Below are positions 8,665-18,436 of a DNA stretch of 64,000 nt, in pieces. Made by a program: the position numbers and the translations under genes. The notes under the pieces are model-generated. The model had not been told where the DNA came from. It ran no database searches and worked only from the letters and a program-made list of their open reading frames with translations. Source of the stretch: Bacteroidota bacterium (lineage in GTDB: Bacteria > Bacteroidota > Ignavibacteria > Ignavibacteriales > Melioribacteraceae); contig JAHJTX010000063.1 of the NCBI GenBank assembly GCA_018829545.1, forward strand, positions 58,725 through 122,724, given 5' to 3'. The number at the start of each line of letters is the position of its first letter. Position 1 is the stretch's first letter.

Positions 8665-9663
8665 TTAATGTTCGGTTTTAATTTCACGCGTCATCAAATT
8701 GAATGTTGCTTTTATAGGGTCGACCTCGTCAAATAAAATTTCGTAAACAGCATCGCAGATCGGCACATCCACTAAATTTTTAGCCGCTAAATCGTGAACC
8801 GATTTACAAGTTTCAACACCTTCGGCAACCATATCCATCTTTGCAAGGACTTGTTTTAATGTTTTTCCGGAACCGATTTGCTCGCCGACAAATCTATTTC
8901 TGCTATGCTTGCTCATGCAGGTAACAATTAAATCGCCCATTCCGGATAAGCCGGAAAATGTAAGAGGCTTAGCGCCCAATGCAATTCCGAGCCGCGATAT
9001 TTCAGCAATGCCTCTGGTCATTATTGCCGCTTTTGTATTATCTCCGAATTTTGCGCCGTCAACAATTCCCGCACCAATTGCAATCACGTTTTTTAACGCT
9101 CCGCCAAACTCAACTCCAAGTAAATCATCTGAGTGATAAACTCTGAAATAAGAAGTCATAAAAATAGATTGAATCTGCTTGGCTGTGTTCATATCGTTGG
9201 AAGCTGCAACAACTGCGGTCGGAATTTTTCTACTAACTTCTTCAGCGTGACTTGGACCAGAAAGGACTCCAATATTGGAATCAGCCAAGTCGGGCAGTTC
9301 ATCTTTAATAATCTGGGAAACTGTTAGAAGCGAATTCTTTTCGATTCCTTTTGATACGCTGACAAAAGTAGTGTTGTGAAAATTTTTTCTACTAAACTGC
9401 TTTAACACGCCCCTTATAAATTGGGTTGGAACAGCAATAATAATAAAATGCTTATCCGTAATAGCTTCGTCAAGATCGTGGGTAATAACTATGTCGTCTG
9501 GAATTTTAACGCCGGGTAGAAAAATTTTATTTTCGCGGGTTTTGTTTAAAGTTTTCGCATAGGCTTTTCTGAATTCCCACATAGTAACTGAATTACCGTT
9601 AAGACTCAGCAAAATTGCCAGCGTCGTTCCCCAGCTTCCCGCGCCTAATACCGAAACTTTCAT
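8665..9663 (-). CDS. gpsA: NAD(P)-dependent glycerol-3-phosphate dehydrogenase
   Basis: The 332-residue enzyme reduces dihydroxyacetone phosphate to sn-glycerol 3-phosphate for phospholipid synthesis. The N-terminal dinucleotide fold has GAGSWGTTLA at 7-16. VLSGPSHAEEV and GGALKNVIAIGAGI (with the catalytic Lys) follow in order, then GLSGMGDLIVTC. The start has GAGG just upstream. It follows plsY by 5 bases, so the two enzymes that make and acylate G3P are coupled. Confidence 0.97.
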   Translation of the reverse strand: MKVSVLGAGSWGTTLAILLSLNGNSVTMWEFRKAYAKTLNKTRENKIFLPGVKIPDDIVITHDLDEAITDKHFIIIAVPTQFIRGVLKQFSRKNFHNTTFVSVSKGIEKNSLLTVSQIIKDELPDLADSNIGVLSGPSHAEEVSRKIPTAVVAASNDMNTAKQIQSIFMTSYFRVYHSDDLLGVEFGGALKNVIAIGAGIVDGAKFGDNTKAAIMTRGIAEISRLGIALGAKPLTFSGLSGMGDLIVTCMSKHSRNRFVGEQIGSGKTLKQVLAKMDMVAEGVETCKSVHDLAAKNLVDVPICDAVYEILFDEVDPIKATFNLMTREIKTEH

Positions 9664-9668
9664 TTTCC

Positions 9669-10334
9669 TCAGCTTTTCTTTTTAGAAAAAGTTAATTGAT
9701 TTTCTGCTCCTTTAAAGAGCCGGCTGATGTTTGCACGATGAGTAAAAATAACTAAAAGGGCAATAACAATTGAAAAAGGCAGAATCGTATAATATCCGGT
9801 AATATCAACGTTGAATACATTTTCACGGATAACTAAAATCAAAGGAATTGAAAGTGCCGCGCTTATTGACCCAAGTGAAATGTATTTTGATATCGAGACT
9901 ACAATTAAAAAAACCGCAAGCGCTAAAAGCATGTCTATTGTAATAATTGTAATTAGAAAACCCAAAGCTGTGGCAATTCCTTTTCCGCCTTTGAATCCCG
10001 CGAAGATTGTCCAGATATGTCCGAGAACCGCCATCAATCCTGCAATTATTTGAACTAAAGTAAAATCATCAAACGGAGTAGCGTTGGCGAAAGGGAAATC
10101 GCCAAAATAAAGTCTTGCAATTAATACTACGGCAAGAGCGCCTTTAAGAGCATCTAATACCAGAACTAATACGCCGTACTTCCAGCCCATAACGCGGAAT
10201 ACGTTTGAACCGCCAGCATTGCCGCTGCCGTGCTCACGAATGTCAATTCCTTTAACAATCTTACTTACGATTATACTTGAGGGAATTGATCCAACCAGAT
10301 ATGATAAAAAAGCAATGACTAAAAGATTCAACAT
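9669..10334 (-). CDS. plsY: Acyl-phosphate:glycerol-3-phosphate acyltransferase
   Basis: The 221-residue inner-membrane protein has about five hydrophobic segments and the three PlsY motifs. These are SIPSSIIVSK near the N-terminus, HGSGNAGGSNVFRVMG (residues 35-50), and FKGGKGIATALG (about 117-128). It transfers an acyl group from acyl-phosphate to sn-glycerol 3-phosphate, making lysophosphatidic acid. It is directly upstream of gpsA on the same strand. Confidence 0.97.
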   Translation of the reverse strand: MLNLLVIAFLSYLVGSIPSSIIVSKIVKGIDIREHGSGNAGGSNVFRVMGWKYGVLVLVLDALKGALAVVLIARLYFGDFPFANATPFDDFTLVQIIAGLMAVLGHIWTIFAGFKGGKGIATALGFLITIITIDMLLALAVFLIVVSISKYISLGSISAALSIPLILVIRENVFNVDITGYYTILPFSIVIALLVIFTHRANISRLFKGAENQLTFSKKKS

Positions 10335-10403
10335 ATTATTATCCCATTATTTTTGGTAAAGTTAGAAATAATATCCCTCAGATTCAATAGCAATTGCCAT
10401 ATC

Positions 10404-11075
10404 TCACAAAAGCAATTTTATTATTTCAAGGTCCTCATTGTTAGTCACCTTAATATTAATCGGAGAACCGTCAACAATTACTACTTTGTGTCCATAATTA
10501 TGAACCAGCATAGATTCATCAGTCCCAATAAAATTTTCAAGATTGGCTTTCTTCATAGCTTCATGCAACAGTCCGAACTTAAAAACCTGAGGTGTTTGAA
10601 CATAATAAATATCGTTTCTATCCAGATATGATTCTACAGTCTGATTACCCTTCAACAGAGTGTCGCTTGCTTTTATTGCAGAGACAACTGCCCCGTGTTT
10701 TTTTGCAGTAGCAATTGCATTTTCGAGTACCGAAGCCGGCAGTATTGGGCGGGCTGCATCGTGTACAACAATCAAATCTTCGGAGTGTGCAGAAATTGAA
10801 GACAGGGCATTATAAACAGAATCCTGTCTATCTTTTCCGCCTGAAACAACTTTAATAATTTTATTGAAACCATACTTAGATTTAATATCGCTCAGCAGTT
10901 CAAAATATTCCGGCGCCGCTGCAATTACTATTTCATCAACGTGAATTGACGCATTAAATATTTGCAGAGTATAGGCAATTAATTCTTTCCCCTTAATTTG
11001 AATATACTGTTTGGGTAAGGATGAATTAATTCTTTTTCCTATTCCGCCGGACGGTATAACCGCTGTAACTTTCAT
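10404..11075 (-). CDS. ispD: 2-C-methyl-D-erythritol 4-phosphate cytidylyltransferase
   Basis: The 223-residue enzyme couples CTP to MEP in the non-mevalonate isoprenoid pathway. The nucleotide-binding start has IPSGGIGKRINSSLPKQY, with the conserved glycine loop and the Lys of PKQY. VHDAARPILP and VQTPQVFKF follow as expected. It starts one base after the queA stop, so the two are co-transcribed although the pathways are unrelated. It suggests the organism uses the MEP pathway. Confidence 0.96.
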   Translation of the reverse strand: MKVTAVIPSGGIGKRINSSLPKQYIQIKGKELIAYTLQIFNASIHVDEIVIAAAPEYFELLSDIKSKYGFNKIIKVVSGGKDRQDSVYNALSSISAHSEDLIVVHDAARPILPASVLENAIATAKKHGAVVSAIKASDTLLKGNQTVESYLDRNDIYYVQTPQVFKFGLLHEAMKKANLENFIGTDESMLVHNYGHKVVIVDGSPINIKVTNNEDLEIIKLLL

Positions 11076-11076
11076 A

Positions 11077-12114
11077 TTAAATTATAAGCATGGCATCGCC
11101 ATAGCTAAGCATTTTATATTTTTCTTTCAGAGCTTTTCTGTAAGCCTTCATAACAAAATCATAACCGCCAAACGCCGCAGCAAGCATAAGTAAAGTAGAT
11201 TCCGGTGCATGAAAATTGGTTATAAGCTTTTTAGTTATTTTAAATTCATACGCAGGGAAAATAAATTTGTCAGTCCATCCGTAATTGGCTTTCGCAAATC
11301 CTTCCGATGTAACGCTGCTTTCTACAGCTCTACAAGCGCTCGTTCCCACAATAAAAACATTTTTCTTTTTCTCTAATGCAGTATTAATTGCTTGAGCAGA
11401 CTCCTCATTTATTTCGAAAAATTCAGAATCCATTTTATGTTTTGTAAGATCTTCAACTTCAACGGGTCTAAACGTTCCCAACCCTATGTGAAGAGTTACG
11501 GTTGCGATCTTCACTCCTTTTTTCTTTATCTCTTTCAAAAGTTCTGGGGTGAAATGTAGTCCTGCAGTTGGGGCTGCAACAGATCCGTCGGTAGTTGCAT
11601 AAACTGTCTGGTATTTTTCTCTATCGTCTGCAGTTGCTTCGCGTCTAATGTAGGGCGGCAGAGGAGTGTGACCAATTTTTTCAATAGCTTTGTAGATATC
11701 GCCGGCGTCCTCGTTAAATCTTACAGTTCTTCCGCGTGAAGTTGTATTATCAATAACTTCGCACCAAAGTTTATCGTTAAAATAAATTCTGTTTCCTATT
11801 CTAACTTTTCTTGCGGGATCAACAATTACATCCCATATATTTTCTTCTCTATTGAGTTCACGCAAAACAAATACTTCTATTTTTGCGTTTGTCCTCTCTT
11901 TTTTTCCGAATAATCTTGCCTGCATCACTTTTGATTCATTAACTACAAGCACGTCTCCCTTGTTCATGTAATCGATCACATCAGAGAAAACTTTATGTTC
12001 AACGTTTTCAGTTTTGCGATCCAATACCATCATTTTTGCAGAATCTCTAGGATCCGCGGGAAATCTTGCGATAGCAGTTTTTGGCAGATTATATCTAAAT
12101 TCAGAAAGTTTCAT
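11077..12114 (-). CDS. queA: S-adenosylmethionine:tRNA ribosyltransferase-isomerase
   Basis: The 345-residue protein makes epoxyqueuosine in tRNA from preQ1-tRNA and SAM. Family hallmarks are the N-terminal YNLPKTAIARFPADPRD, the central GSVAAPTAGLHFTPELL, HIGLGTFRPVEVED and NFHAPESTLLMLAAAFGG near the end. The ATG start has AGGAGAG upstream. ispD follows without a gap. Confidence 0.97.
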   Translation of the reverse strand: MKLSEFRYNLPKTAIARFPADPRDSAKMMVLDRKTENVEHKVFSDVIDYMNKGDVLVVNESKVMQARLFGKKERTNAKIEVFVLRELNREENIWDVIVDPARKVRIGNRIYFNDKLWCEVIDNTTSRGRTVRFNEDAGDIYKAIEKIGHTPLPPYIRREATADDREKYQTVYATTDGSVAAPTAGLHFTPELLKEIKKKGVKIATVTLHIGLGTFRPVEVEDLTKHKMDSEFFEINEESAQAINTALEKKKNVFIVGTSACRAVESSVTSEGFAKANYGWTDKFIFPAYEFKITKKLITNFHAPESTLLMLAAAFGGYDFVMKAYRKALKEKYKMLSYGDAMLII

Positions 12115-12162
12115 TTACTCTCCTTTATCAACTATGTTGTTGCTTTAAGTTGTTGATTAAAT

Positions 12163-12186
12163 ACCGGCGGGGTTTAAGCCGCCGGT
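12163..12186 (-). terminator. Rho-independent-like hairpin after ppdK
   Basis: ACCGGCGG (12163-12170) pairs with CCGCCGGT (12179-12186) around an 8-base loop. The hairpin lies just after the ppdK stop at 12193. The tail on the minus strand (ATTTAATCAACA) is only moderately T-rich, so termination may be partial and allow read-through to queA. Confidence 0.6.
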
Positions 12187-12192
12187 GTAATA

Positions 12193-14973
12193 TTATTTCT
12201 TTTTTGTTTTTTTTGATTTTACTGAATTTACTGATTTTACTTTTCTTGGATAAAGCAGAGCAGCTCTTGCCGCAGCCATTCTTGCAATTGGAACTCTAAA
12301 AGGTGAACAGCTTACATAGTCCAGACCTATTCTATGACAGAATTCAACCGAAGAAGGTTCGCCGCCGTGTTCGCCGCAGATACCAACTTTCAAATCAGGT
12401 TTTACAGATCTTCCTTTTACTGTTCCCATCTCAACTAATTGACCAACGCCTGTTTGATCGAGAGCTTCGAATGGATCTTTTGGTAGTATTTCATTTTCAA
12501 CGTATAAAGGTAAGAATTTACCGGCATCGTCTCTGGAAAGACCAAAAGTTGTTTGAGTTAAATCATTGGTTCCGAAACTAAAAAATTCGGCAACCTGAGC
12601 TATTTCGTTAGCAGTTAACGCAGCTCTTGGAAGTTCAATCATAGTTCCAACTAAGTAGTTGACCTTCTTGCCCTTTTCAGCAAAAACCTGGTCGGCAACT
12701 TTTCTTACTAATTCTTCCTGAAGTTTAAGTTCTTTAACGTGACTCACGAGCGGAATCATGATTTCCGGATACACTTTGATTCCTTTTTTTGCAACGTCAA
12801 CTGCAGCTTCAAAAATTGCCCGCGCCTGCATTTCAGTAATTTCAGGATATGCGATACCTAAGCGGCAGCCTCTAAAACCAAGCATTGGATTAAATTCATG
12901 CAGCGAATTAATTTTGTTCTTTACCTGCTTAACGGAAATATTTAGAATATCAGCAAGCTCTTTAATTTCTTCGTTTGTATGAGGTAAAAATTCATGCAAT
13001 GGCGGATCAAGTGTACGTATTGTAACCGGATTACCTTTCATTACTTCAAAGATACCCGCAAAGTCTTCTCTTTGTGACGGAAGAAGTTTTGCAAGCGCTT
13101 TTTTTCTCCCTTCCTCAGTGTCGGAAAGAATCATTTCGCGAATGGCAAGAATTCTGTCTCCACCGAAAAACATGTGTTCTGTTCTGCAAAGACCAATGCC
13201 TTCCGCTCCGAATTCGATTGCATTTTGCGCTTGATCAGGTTGATCTGCATTTGTTCGAACCTTCATTTGGCGAATGTTGTCTGCCCAGTTCATTAAATCT
13301 TTATAAGTCGAATAAACTTTAGATTTTTTTGGATCGAGTTCTTTCGTGATGAGAACCTGAACAACTTCCGATGGTTTGGTTTGAATTTGACCAAGAATAA
13401 TTTCACCGGTAGTTCCATCGATTGAAATGTAATCGCCTTCTTTAATTACGGCAGGGTGACCAGCTACTTTCATTGTACCCTTTTGGTAATCGATATCAAG
13501 TGCGCCAGCGCCGGCAACGCAAACTTTACCCATCTGACGTGCAACTAATGCCGCATGAGAAGTCATTCCACCTTTAGCTGTTAAAATGCCTTCAGCAGCG
13601 TTCATTCCTTTGATGTCTTCCGGAGAAGTTTCAATTCTAACGAGAATAACCGTATCGCCTTTGGCAGCCATAACTTCGGCATCGTGCGCTGAAAATGCAA
13701 CTTTACCCGAAGCGGCACCCGGACCAGCATTTAATCCTTTAGTCAACAGTGATCCGCTCTCGATTGCTTTCATTTTTTCTTTAATGTCAAAGATTGGTCT
13801 TAGAAGCTGGTTTAATTGATCTGGCTGCGTTCTTAAAATCGCTTCTTCTTTTGTGATTAGTTTTTGACGAACCATATCGACTGCAATTTTAATTGATGCA
13901 AAACCTGTTCTCTTTCCAACGCGGCATTGAAGCATCCAAAGCTTTCCCTGCTGAATAGTAAACTCAATATCCATCATATCTTTATAATGCTTTTCAAGAA
14001 TTGATCTGTAATGCATTAATTCTTTGTATACTTTTTTATCGTCTTTTTCAAGACGCTCAATCTGCAAAGGAGTTCTTGTGCCGGCAACAACATCCTCGCC
14101 CTGAGCGTTAAAAAGATATTCTCCGTAGAAAATATTTTCGCCTGTAGCCGGATCTCTTGTAAACGCAACTCCGGTGCCGGAATCCTCGCCCATGTTTCCG
14201 AAAACCATAGATTGAATGTTTACGGCAGTTCCCCATTCAACAGGAATACTGTTTAATTTTCTGTAAACAATAGCTCTTTCATTTTGCCATGACCGTAAAA
14301 CTGCGCCAACTGCTCCCCAAAGTTGTTCCATTGGGTCTGAAGGGAAATCATTTCCAGTTTTATTCTTGATTTCTTTTTTGAACTGCTCTACTAAGTCTTT
14401 CAAATCTTCTGCAGTTAATTCTGTATCGAATTCAACTTTCTTGGCTTTCTTTTTCTTCTCGATAATTATTTCAAAAGGATCGCGGTCGTGTTTATCTTTT
14501 GGTTGAAGCCCAAGAACAACGTCTCCATACATCTGAACGAATCTTCTGTAAGAATCATAAGCGAAACGGGGATTATTCGTTTTCTTAATTAATGCTTCAA
14601 CAGTAATATCGTTTAATCCTAAGTTCAATATTGTGTCCATCATTCCGGGCATAGATGCGCGCGAACCGGAACGAACAGAAACGAGAAGCGGATTAACAGA
14701 ATCTCCAAATTTTGCGCCCATTTCTTTTTCAACTTTTTTAAGAGAAACGAGAACTTGCTTCTGCAATTCTGTTGGATATTGTTTCTTATTATCATAGTAA
14801 TACGTACAAACATCTGTGGTAATTGTAAAACCAGCGGGCACCGGAATTCCGATATTAATCATTTCCGCCAGGTTAGCTCCCTTACCACCGAGTAAATTTT
14901 TCATGTCTGCTCTTCCGTCGGCTTTTTTGCCTCCGAAGAAATAGACATATTTTGGTGTCTTTTGTTTAGCCAT
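12193..14973 (-). CDS. ppdK: Pyruvate, phosphate dikinase
   Basis: The 926-residue enzyme interconverts pyruvate + ATP + Pi with PEP + AMP + PPi in glycolysis or gluconeogenesis. The N-terminal ATP-binding half is complete ([26 protein letters not shown]). The swivelling His domain has [16 protein letters not shown] with the phosphorylated His. The C-terminal PEP/pyruvate barrel ends with [13 protein letters not shown], which includes the catalytic Cys. A strong GGAGG precedes the ATG. A Lys/Ser-rich tail ([15 protein letters not shown]) of about 15 residues is extra. The AT-rich gap upstream suggests its own promoter. Confidence 0.97.
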   Translation of the reverse strand: MAKQKTPKYVYFFGGKKADGRADMKNLLGGKGANLAEMINIGIPVPAGFTITTDVCTYYYDNKKQYPTELQKQVLVSLKKVEKEMGAKFGDSVNPLLVSVRSGSRASMPGMMDTILNLGLNDITVEALIKKTNNPRFAYDSYRRFVQMYGDVVLGLQPKDKHDRDPFEIIIEKKKKAKKVEFDTELTAEDLKDLVEQFKKEIKNKTGNDFPSDPMEQLWGAVGAVLRSWQNERAIVYRKLNSIPVEWGTAVNIQSMVFGNMGEDSGTGVAFTRDPATGENIFYGEYLFNAQGEDVVAGTRTPLQIERLEKDDKKVYKELMHYRSILEKHYKDMMDIEFTIQQGKLWMLQCRVGKRTGFASIKIAVDMVRQKLITKEEAILRTQPDQLNQLLRPIFDIKEKMKAIESGSLLTKGLNAGPGAASGKVAFSAHDAEVMAAKGDTVILVRIETSPEDIKGMNAAEGILTAKGGMTSHAALVARQMGKVCVAGAGALDIDYQKGTMKVAGHPAVIKEGDYISIDGTTGEIILGQIQTKPSEVVQVLITKELDPKKSKVYSTYKDLMNWADNIRQMKVRTNADQPDQAQNAIEFGAEGIGLCRTEHMFFGGDRILAIREMILSDTEEGRKKALAKLLPSQREDFAGIFEVMKGNPVTIRTLDPPLHEFLPHTNEEIKELADILNISVKQVKNKINSLHEFNPMLGFRGCRLGIAYPEITEMQARAIFEAAVDVAKKGIKVYPEIMIPLVSHVKELKLQEELVRKVADQVFAEKGKKVNYLVGTMIELPRAALTANEIAQVAEFFSFGTNDLTQTTFGLSRDDAGKFLPLYVENEILPKDPFEALDQTGVGQLVEMGTVKGRSVKPDLKVGICGEHGGEPSSVEFCHRIGLDYVSCSPFRVPIARMAAARAALLYPRKVKSVNSVKSKKTKKK

Positions 14974-15009
14974 TAAGCTACCTCCAAGTAATTAAATTAA
15001 TTATTTGTG

Positions 15010-16056
15010 TTAATTAAAAATTTTAAAAACTTCTGATTTGAACTCATCTTCTTTTTCTATTACCAAATCAATTTTCAAATAGTAAATATCAATATCATCC
15101 ATGTCCAATGAATAGTTGGTGAGTTTAACCGCATCTTTCTGTGTGGTTAAAACTGAATAGGCATTTGTATCATAAAATTGTTTTCTAATTTTCTGAATCT
15201 CCTTTGAAGTATACTCTTTATGATCCGGCATTATCATCTTGTTCGTTGCATCAATATTGTGATTTTCCAGAACTCGCAGGAATGACTTAGGTCTGGCAAT
15301 ACCGCAAACAACCAAACTTTTTTGTCCATGAAAATCCATTATATTAAACTTTTCGTGAGTCTTAACATCATAAATTGCATTAACATCATAATACGCGTGA
15401 AAGACTTTTTTATTCTGCAGCATCCTCTGGAATTTTTTGGGCAATTCCTTTTTCTCCGAAAACTTGCGATTAATCAAAACGATGTCTGCTCGGTCAACTC
15501 CGCTAAACTGCTCTCTGAGGAAACCAAGAGGAAGCAGCTTCTGTTCAATACTGCCGGATTTAATTAAAAAGTTTTGTTCAAAAATTAGTATGTCTAAATC
15601 CCGATGAATCCAGCGGTGCTGATATGCGTCGTCAAGTACAATAACTTCAAGGTCAACATCCTTCAAAAACTTTTTTGCTCCAGAAGCTCGACGTTCGCTA
15701 ACGGCAGCGGGAACTTTGCATTCATCGGCAACCAAATAAATTTCATCGCCGGCATCATTAACATTTTGAAAAATAGTTTCGCCGTCTGAAATTAGTTTAT
15801 ATCCTTTTGTATTTCTGCCGTAACCGCGGCTTAGCACTCCAACTTTTCTGCCTGAATTTTTTAAAAGTGCGGAAAGATAAACAGTAGTAGGAGTTTTTCC
15901 CGAACCGCCCAATGTAATATTGCCTATTGAAATAACTTTTGCATTTACGCGCTTTGCTTTAAAGCAACCGTTATCAAACATCCAGTTCCTGATATTGATA
16001 ATTGTTCCATACACAACCACCAAGGGCGACAATAATATTTTTATAAAATTAAGCAA
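15010..16056 (-). CDS. lpxK: Tetraacyldisaccharide 4'-kinase
   Basis: The 348-residue inner-membrane-associated kinase adds the 4'-phosphate of lipid A. The Walker A motif is GNITLGGSGKTPTT near residues 46-59, and the family motif DDAYQHRWIHRDLDI lies near 140. The N-terminal 20 residues are hydrophobic, as in LpxK. The start appears to be TTG at 16054-16056, overlapping the acyltransferase stop by 8 bases. It is the third gene of the block lpxB, DUF374 acyltransferase, lpxK. Confidence 0.94.
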   Translation of the reverse strand: MLNFIKILLSPLVVVYGTIINIRNWMFDNGCFKAKRVNAKVISIGNITLGGSGKTPTTVYLSALLKNSGRKVGVLSRGYGRNTKGYKLISDGETIFQNVNDAGDEIYLVADECKVPAAVSERRASGAKKFLKDVDLEVIVLDDAYQHRWIHRDLDILIFEQNFLIKSGSIEQKLLPLGFLREQFSGVDRADIVLINRKFSEKKELPKKFQRMLQNKKVFHAYYDVNAIYDVKTHEKFNIMDFHGQKSLVVCGIARPKSFLRVLENHNIDATNKMIMPDHKEYTSKEIQKIRKQFYDTNAYSVLTTQKDAVKLTNYSLDMDDIDIYYLKIDLVIEKEDEFKSEVFKIFN

Positions 16057-16708
16057 AGTTTTCCGCTTCCGAGTTTAGTTTAATCAATTCTTCTTCGCAT
16101 TCTAAAATTATTTCAGACACTTGTTCCCGACTTAGAGAACTGTCGACAATAATTGGTTCCGAGAAGATAATTCTGCAATTTGAAAAAAAGCTTGGGAGTT
16201 CAAATTTATCCCAACTCTTCAAAATTCGTTTTTTACTATAACCAGCGCCAATTAGAACAAGAGGAATATTGGCTTTTTTTGCCGCAACAACAGCGCCCGC
16301 TTTCATTTTATAAATCGGTCCCGTGGGACCATCGGGAGTAAATACAATTGTAAAACCTTTTTCAGCTTCATCAACAGCTTCTTCCAAAGCATCTTTGCCG
16401 CCATCTCGGCTAGATCCGCGAATTAATTTGTAATTCCATTTCTCAAGTAAATTAGATAAAAGTTCCCCGTCTTTGCTCTTGCTAACTAGAGCAGCGGGAT
16501 TGTGTCCTCTTAACACGAACCAAGGAATAAACATTTTACCATGCCAAAAAGCGGCTATAAAATTTTTGCCTGCCTTTTCAAGTTCATCTAAAACATTTTT
16601 ATTAACAATTTCGATTTTAATCGATTTACAAAGAACATTAGCGGCGGTATTTAAAAACGCATTACCTAATTTTCTCAATAATTTTTTCTTGAAACTTTTA
16701 ACCTTCAT
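16049..16708 (-). CDS. DUF374-type lysophospholipid acyltransferase-like protein
   Basis: The 219-residue protein has the DUF374 pattern: AAFWHGKMFIPWF, ALVSKSKDGELLSNLLEKW, RGSSRDGGKDALEEA and FTPDGPTGPIYKMKAG. The family is related to PlsC/LpxL acyltransferases. It overlaps lpxB by 11 bases and lpxK by 8, so a role in lipid A or phospholipid acylation is a fair inference. The acyl donor and acceptor are not known. Confidence 0.85.
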   Translation of the reverse strand: MKVKSFKKKLLRKLGNAFLNTAANVLCKSIKIEIVNKNVLDELEKAGKNFIAAFWHGKMFIPWFVLRGHNPAALVSKSKDGELLSNLLEKWNYKLIRGSSRDGGKDALEEAVDEAEKGFTIVFTPDGPTGPIYKMKAGAVVAAKKANIPLVLIGAGYSKKRILKSWDKFELPSFFSNCRIIFSEPIIVDSSLSREQVSEIILECEEELIKLNSEAENFA

Positions 16709-17846
16709 TTGAAAACACTACTATTTCTTCGGCTGCCTTTTTAGACGCGCCTGTCGTTCCCAATGCCGCCTTAATCAAGCTCAGCTCTTTTTTCATTTTA
16801 TTAAGTTCTACTTCATTGCCCAGCAAGTCTGCGCAATAATTAAATATCTTATCGGAACGCAACTCGTCTTGAATAAACTCTTTTACAATGTATCTATCCG
16901 CAATAATATTCGGCATCGCTAAATGTTTTATTTTAACAAGAAACTTCCCAATTCTATATGTTAAATCCGTTGTCTTGTATATAACTACAAACGGAAGCCC
17001 GAATATAGCTGCTTCCAGCGTAGAAGTGCCTGACTTTATCATTCCAAATTTTGAATACTTCATGAAATCATACACATTATTTCTAACAACTGTAAAGTTC
17101 TTTCCGTCAGCATGATTACTAAAAATACTTTCATCAATATTCTGAGCGCAGGGAACAACAATCTGCAAATTAAATTTCTGTGCAAGTCTTTTTGCAGCAT
17201 CTAAAGCTGCGGGAAAGATTTTTTCAATCTCGTGTTTTCTGCTTCCCGGCATTAAAAGCAAAAATCCTTTTTCACTATCTAAACTATACATCTTAACTAA
17301 TTCATCTTTATCTATGGATTTATAGTTCTCAATAATTTCAACAAGAGGATGACCAACGTAAGTTACATCAACTCCGAATGACTCATAAAAATCCTTTTCA
17401 AAAGGGAAAACTACCAGCATTTTATCAACGCGTTCCTGTATCTTTTTTACTCTTCCTCTTCCCCAAGCCCAAATTTGCGGTGAAATATAATAAACAATAT
17501 TTACGCCTAAGCGCCTTGCTCTTTTTGCGAAGTTAAGATTGAAACCCGGATAATCAATCAAAACCAAAGTCGGAATATCTTCCTTCTGAATTATTGCAAG
17601 CAACTTTTTTTGCGCTTTTCTTATAAATGGGAGATGCTTAATTACTTCAGCAAATCCCAGAAAAGCCAGGTCGCGAATATGAAACTGAGGCATCAATCCT
17701 TCGTTAATCATATTATCGCCGCCGACTCCATAAAATAAAAGCTGTGGTTTAATATTTTTTAACGCGGCAATTAACGCTGCGCCGTGTAAATCGCCGGATG
17801 CTTCTCCGGCTATAATCATAATTTTATTCAACTCAATTAAATCCAA
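16698..17846 (-). CDS. lpxB: Lipid-A-disaccharide synthase
   Basis: The enzyme (up to 382 residues) joins UDP-2,3-diacylglucosamine and lipid X. It shows the family start IAGEASGDLHGAAL, YYISPQIWAWGRGRVKKI near the middle, the sugar-nucleotide region LLLMPGSRKHEI, and KSGTSTLEAAIFGLPFVVIY. The exact start is uncertain. The longest frame begins with TTG at 17846; other candidates are TTG at 17831 and ATG at 17819, the last giving MIIAGEASGD. It overlaps the upstream methyltransferase. Confidence 0.94.
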   Translation of the reverse strand: MDLIELNKIMIIAGEASGDLHGAALIAALKNIKPQLLFYGVGGDNMINEGLMPQFHIRDLAFLGFAEVIKHLPFIRKAQKKLLAIIQKEDIPTLVLIDYPGFNLNFAKRARRLGVNIVYYISPQIWAWGRGRVKKIQERVDKMLVVFPFEKDFYESFGVDVTYVGHPLVEIIENYKSIDKDELVKMYSLDSEKGFLLLMPGSRKHEIEKIFPAALDAAKRLAQKFNLQIVVPCAQNIDESIFSNHADGKNFTVVRNNVYDFMKYSKFGMIKSGTSTLEAAIFGLPFVVIYKTTDLTYRIGKFLVKIKHLAMPNIIADRYIVKEFIQDELRSDKIFNYCADLLGNEVELNKMKKELSLIKAALGTTGASKKAAEEIVVFSNEG

Positions 17847-18436
17847 TATAAAATGGTAATAATAAGGGCAACAGCCAGCAGCGCTTGAATAGTTCTTATT
17901 TCCGATTTAAACCCGCGCTTAAAATTATACGTTGCTTTCTCTATTTCAGGATCGGAATAAACTTTGAATTTCGGCAGCCATCTGTTCACCGAATTTAGAT
18001 AACGCTGGAATTTATCTCCGTGTTTAGAAAGGAGATGATCTTCTTCCATAGAAACAATCAGTGTGTACTGAATAATGAAATAGAAAAATGCGGCGATCAA
18101 AAAGTATGGGAAAAACGCATTCGACATCAAGCCTATTCCCAAGTAGATTATAATATTGCCTACATACAATGGATTGCGAACAATTCCAAAATGACCATTT
18201 ACAATTAAAACATCGCATTTGTCCGGATTGACGGTGCGAGTGAAACTACCTGCGTATGCGACTCCAGTCATTCGAATTAATTCACCCAAAACTGCAATAG
18301 CAAAACCAACAATTAGTGATGTTGCGGTAGCTTCTTGAAAACCTACTGCTACAATTAATATTGGAATTGGAGTGTAACTTCTATATTTGAATATCTTACG
18401 TCTGATTCTATCGAATGTGGGATTATCCCTGAGCAT
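17837..18436 (-). CDS. Isoprenylcysteine carboxyl methyltransferase/PEMT-like membrane protein
   Basis: The 199-residue protein has four or five hydrophobic segments. The C-terminal SAM-binding signature of the ICMT/phospholipid methyltransferase family is present: GIVRNPLYVGNII, then SMEEDHLLSKHGDKFQRYLN and VNRWLPKF. Bacterial members methylate lipids or other small targets, so the substrate here is unknown. It overlaps the HAD gene by 14 bases and lpxB by 10, which places it in the lipid A transcript. Confidence 0.82.
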   Translation of the reverse strand: MLRDNPTFDRIRRKIFKYRSYTPIPILIVAVGFQEATATSLIVGFAIAVLGELIRMTGVAYAGSFTRTVNPDKCDVLIVNGHFGIVRNPLYVGNIIIYLGIGLMSNAFFPYFLIAAFFYFIIQYTLIVSMEEDHLLSKHGDKFQRYLNSVNRWLPKFKVYSDPEIEKATYNFKRGFKSEIRTIQALLAVALIITILYWI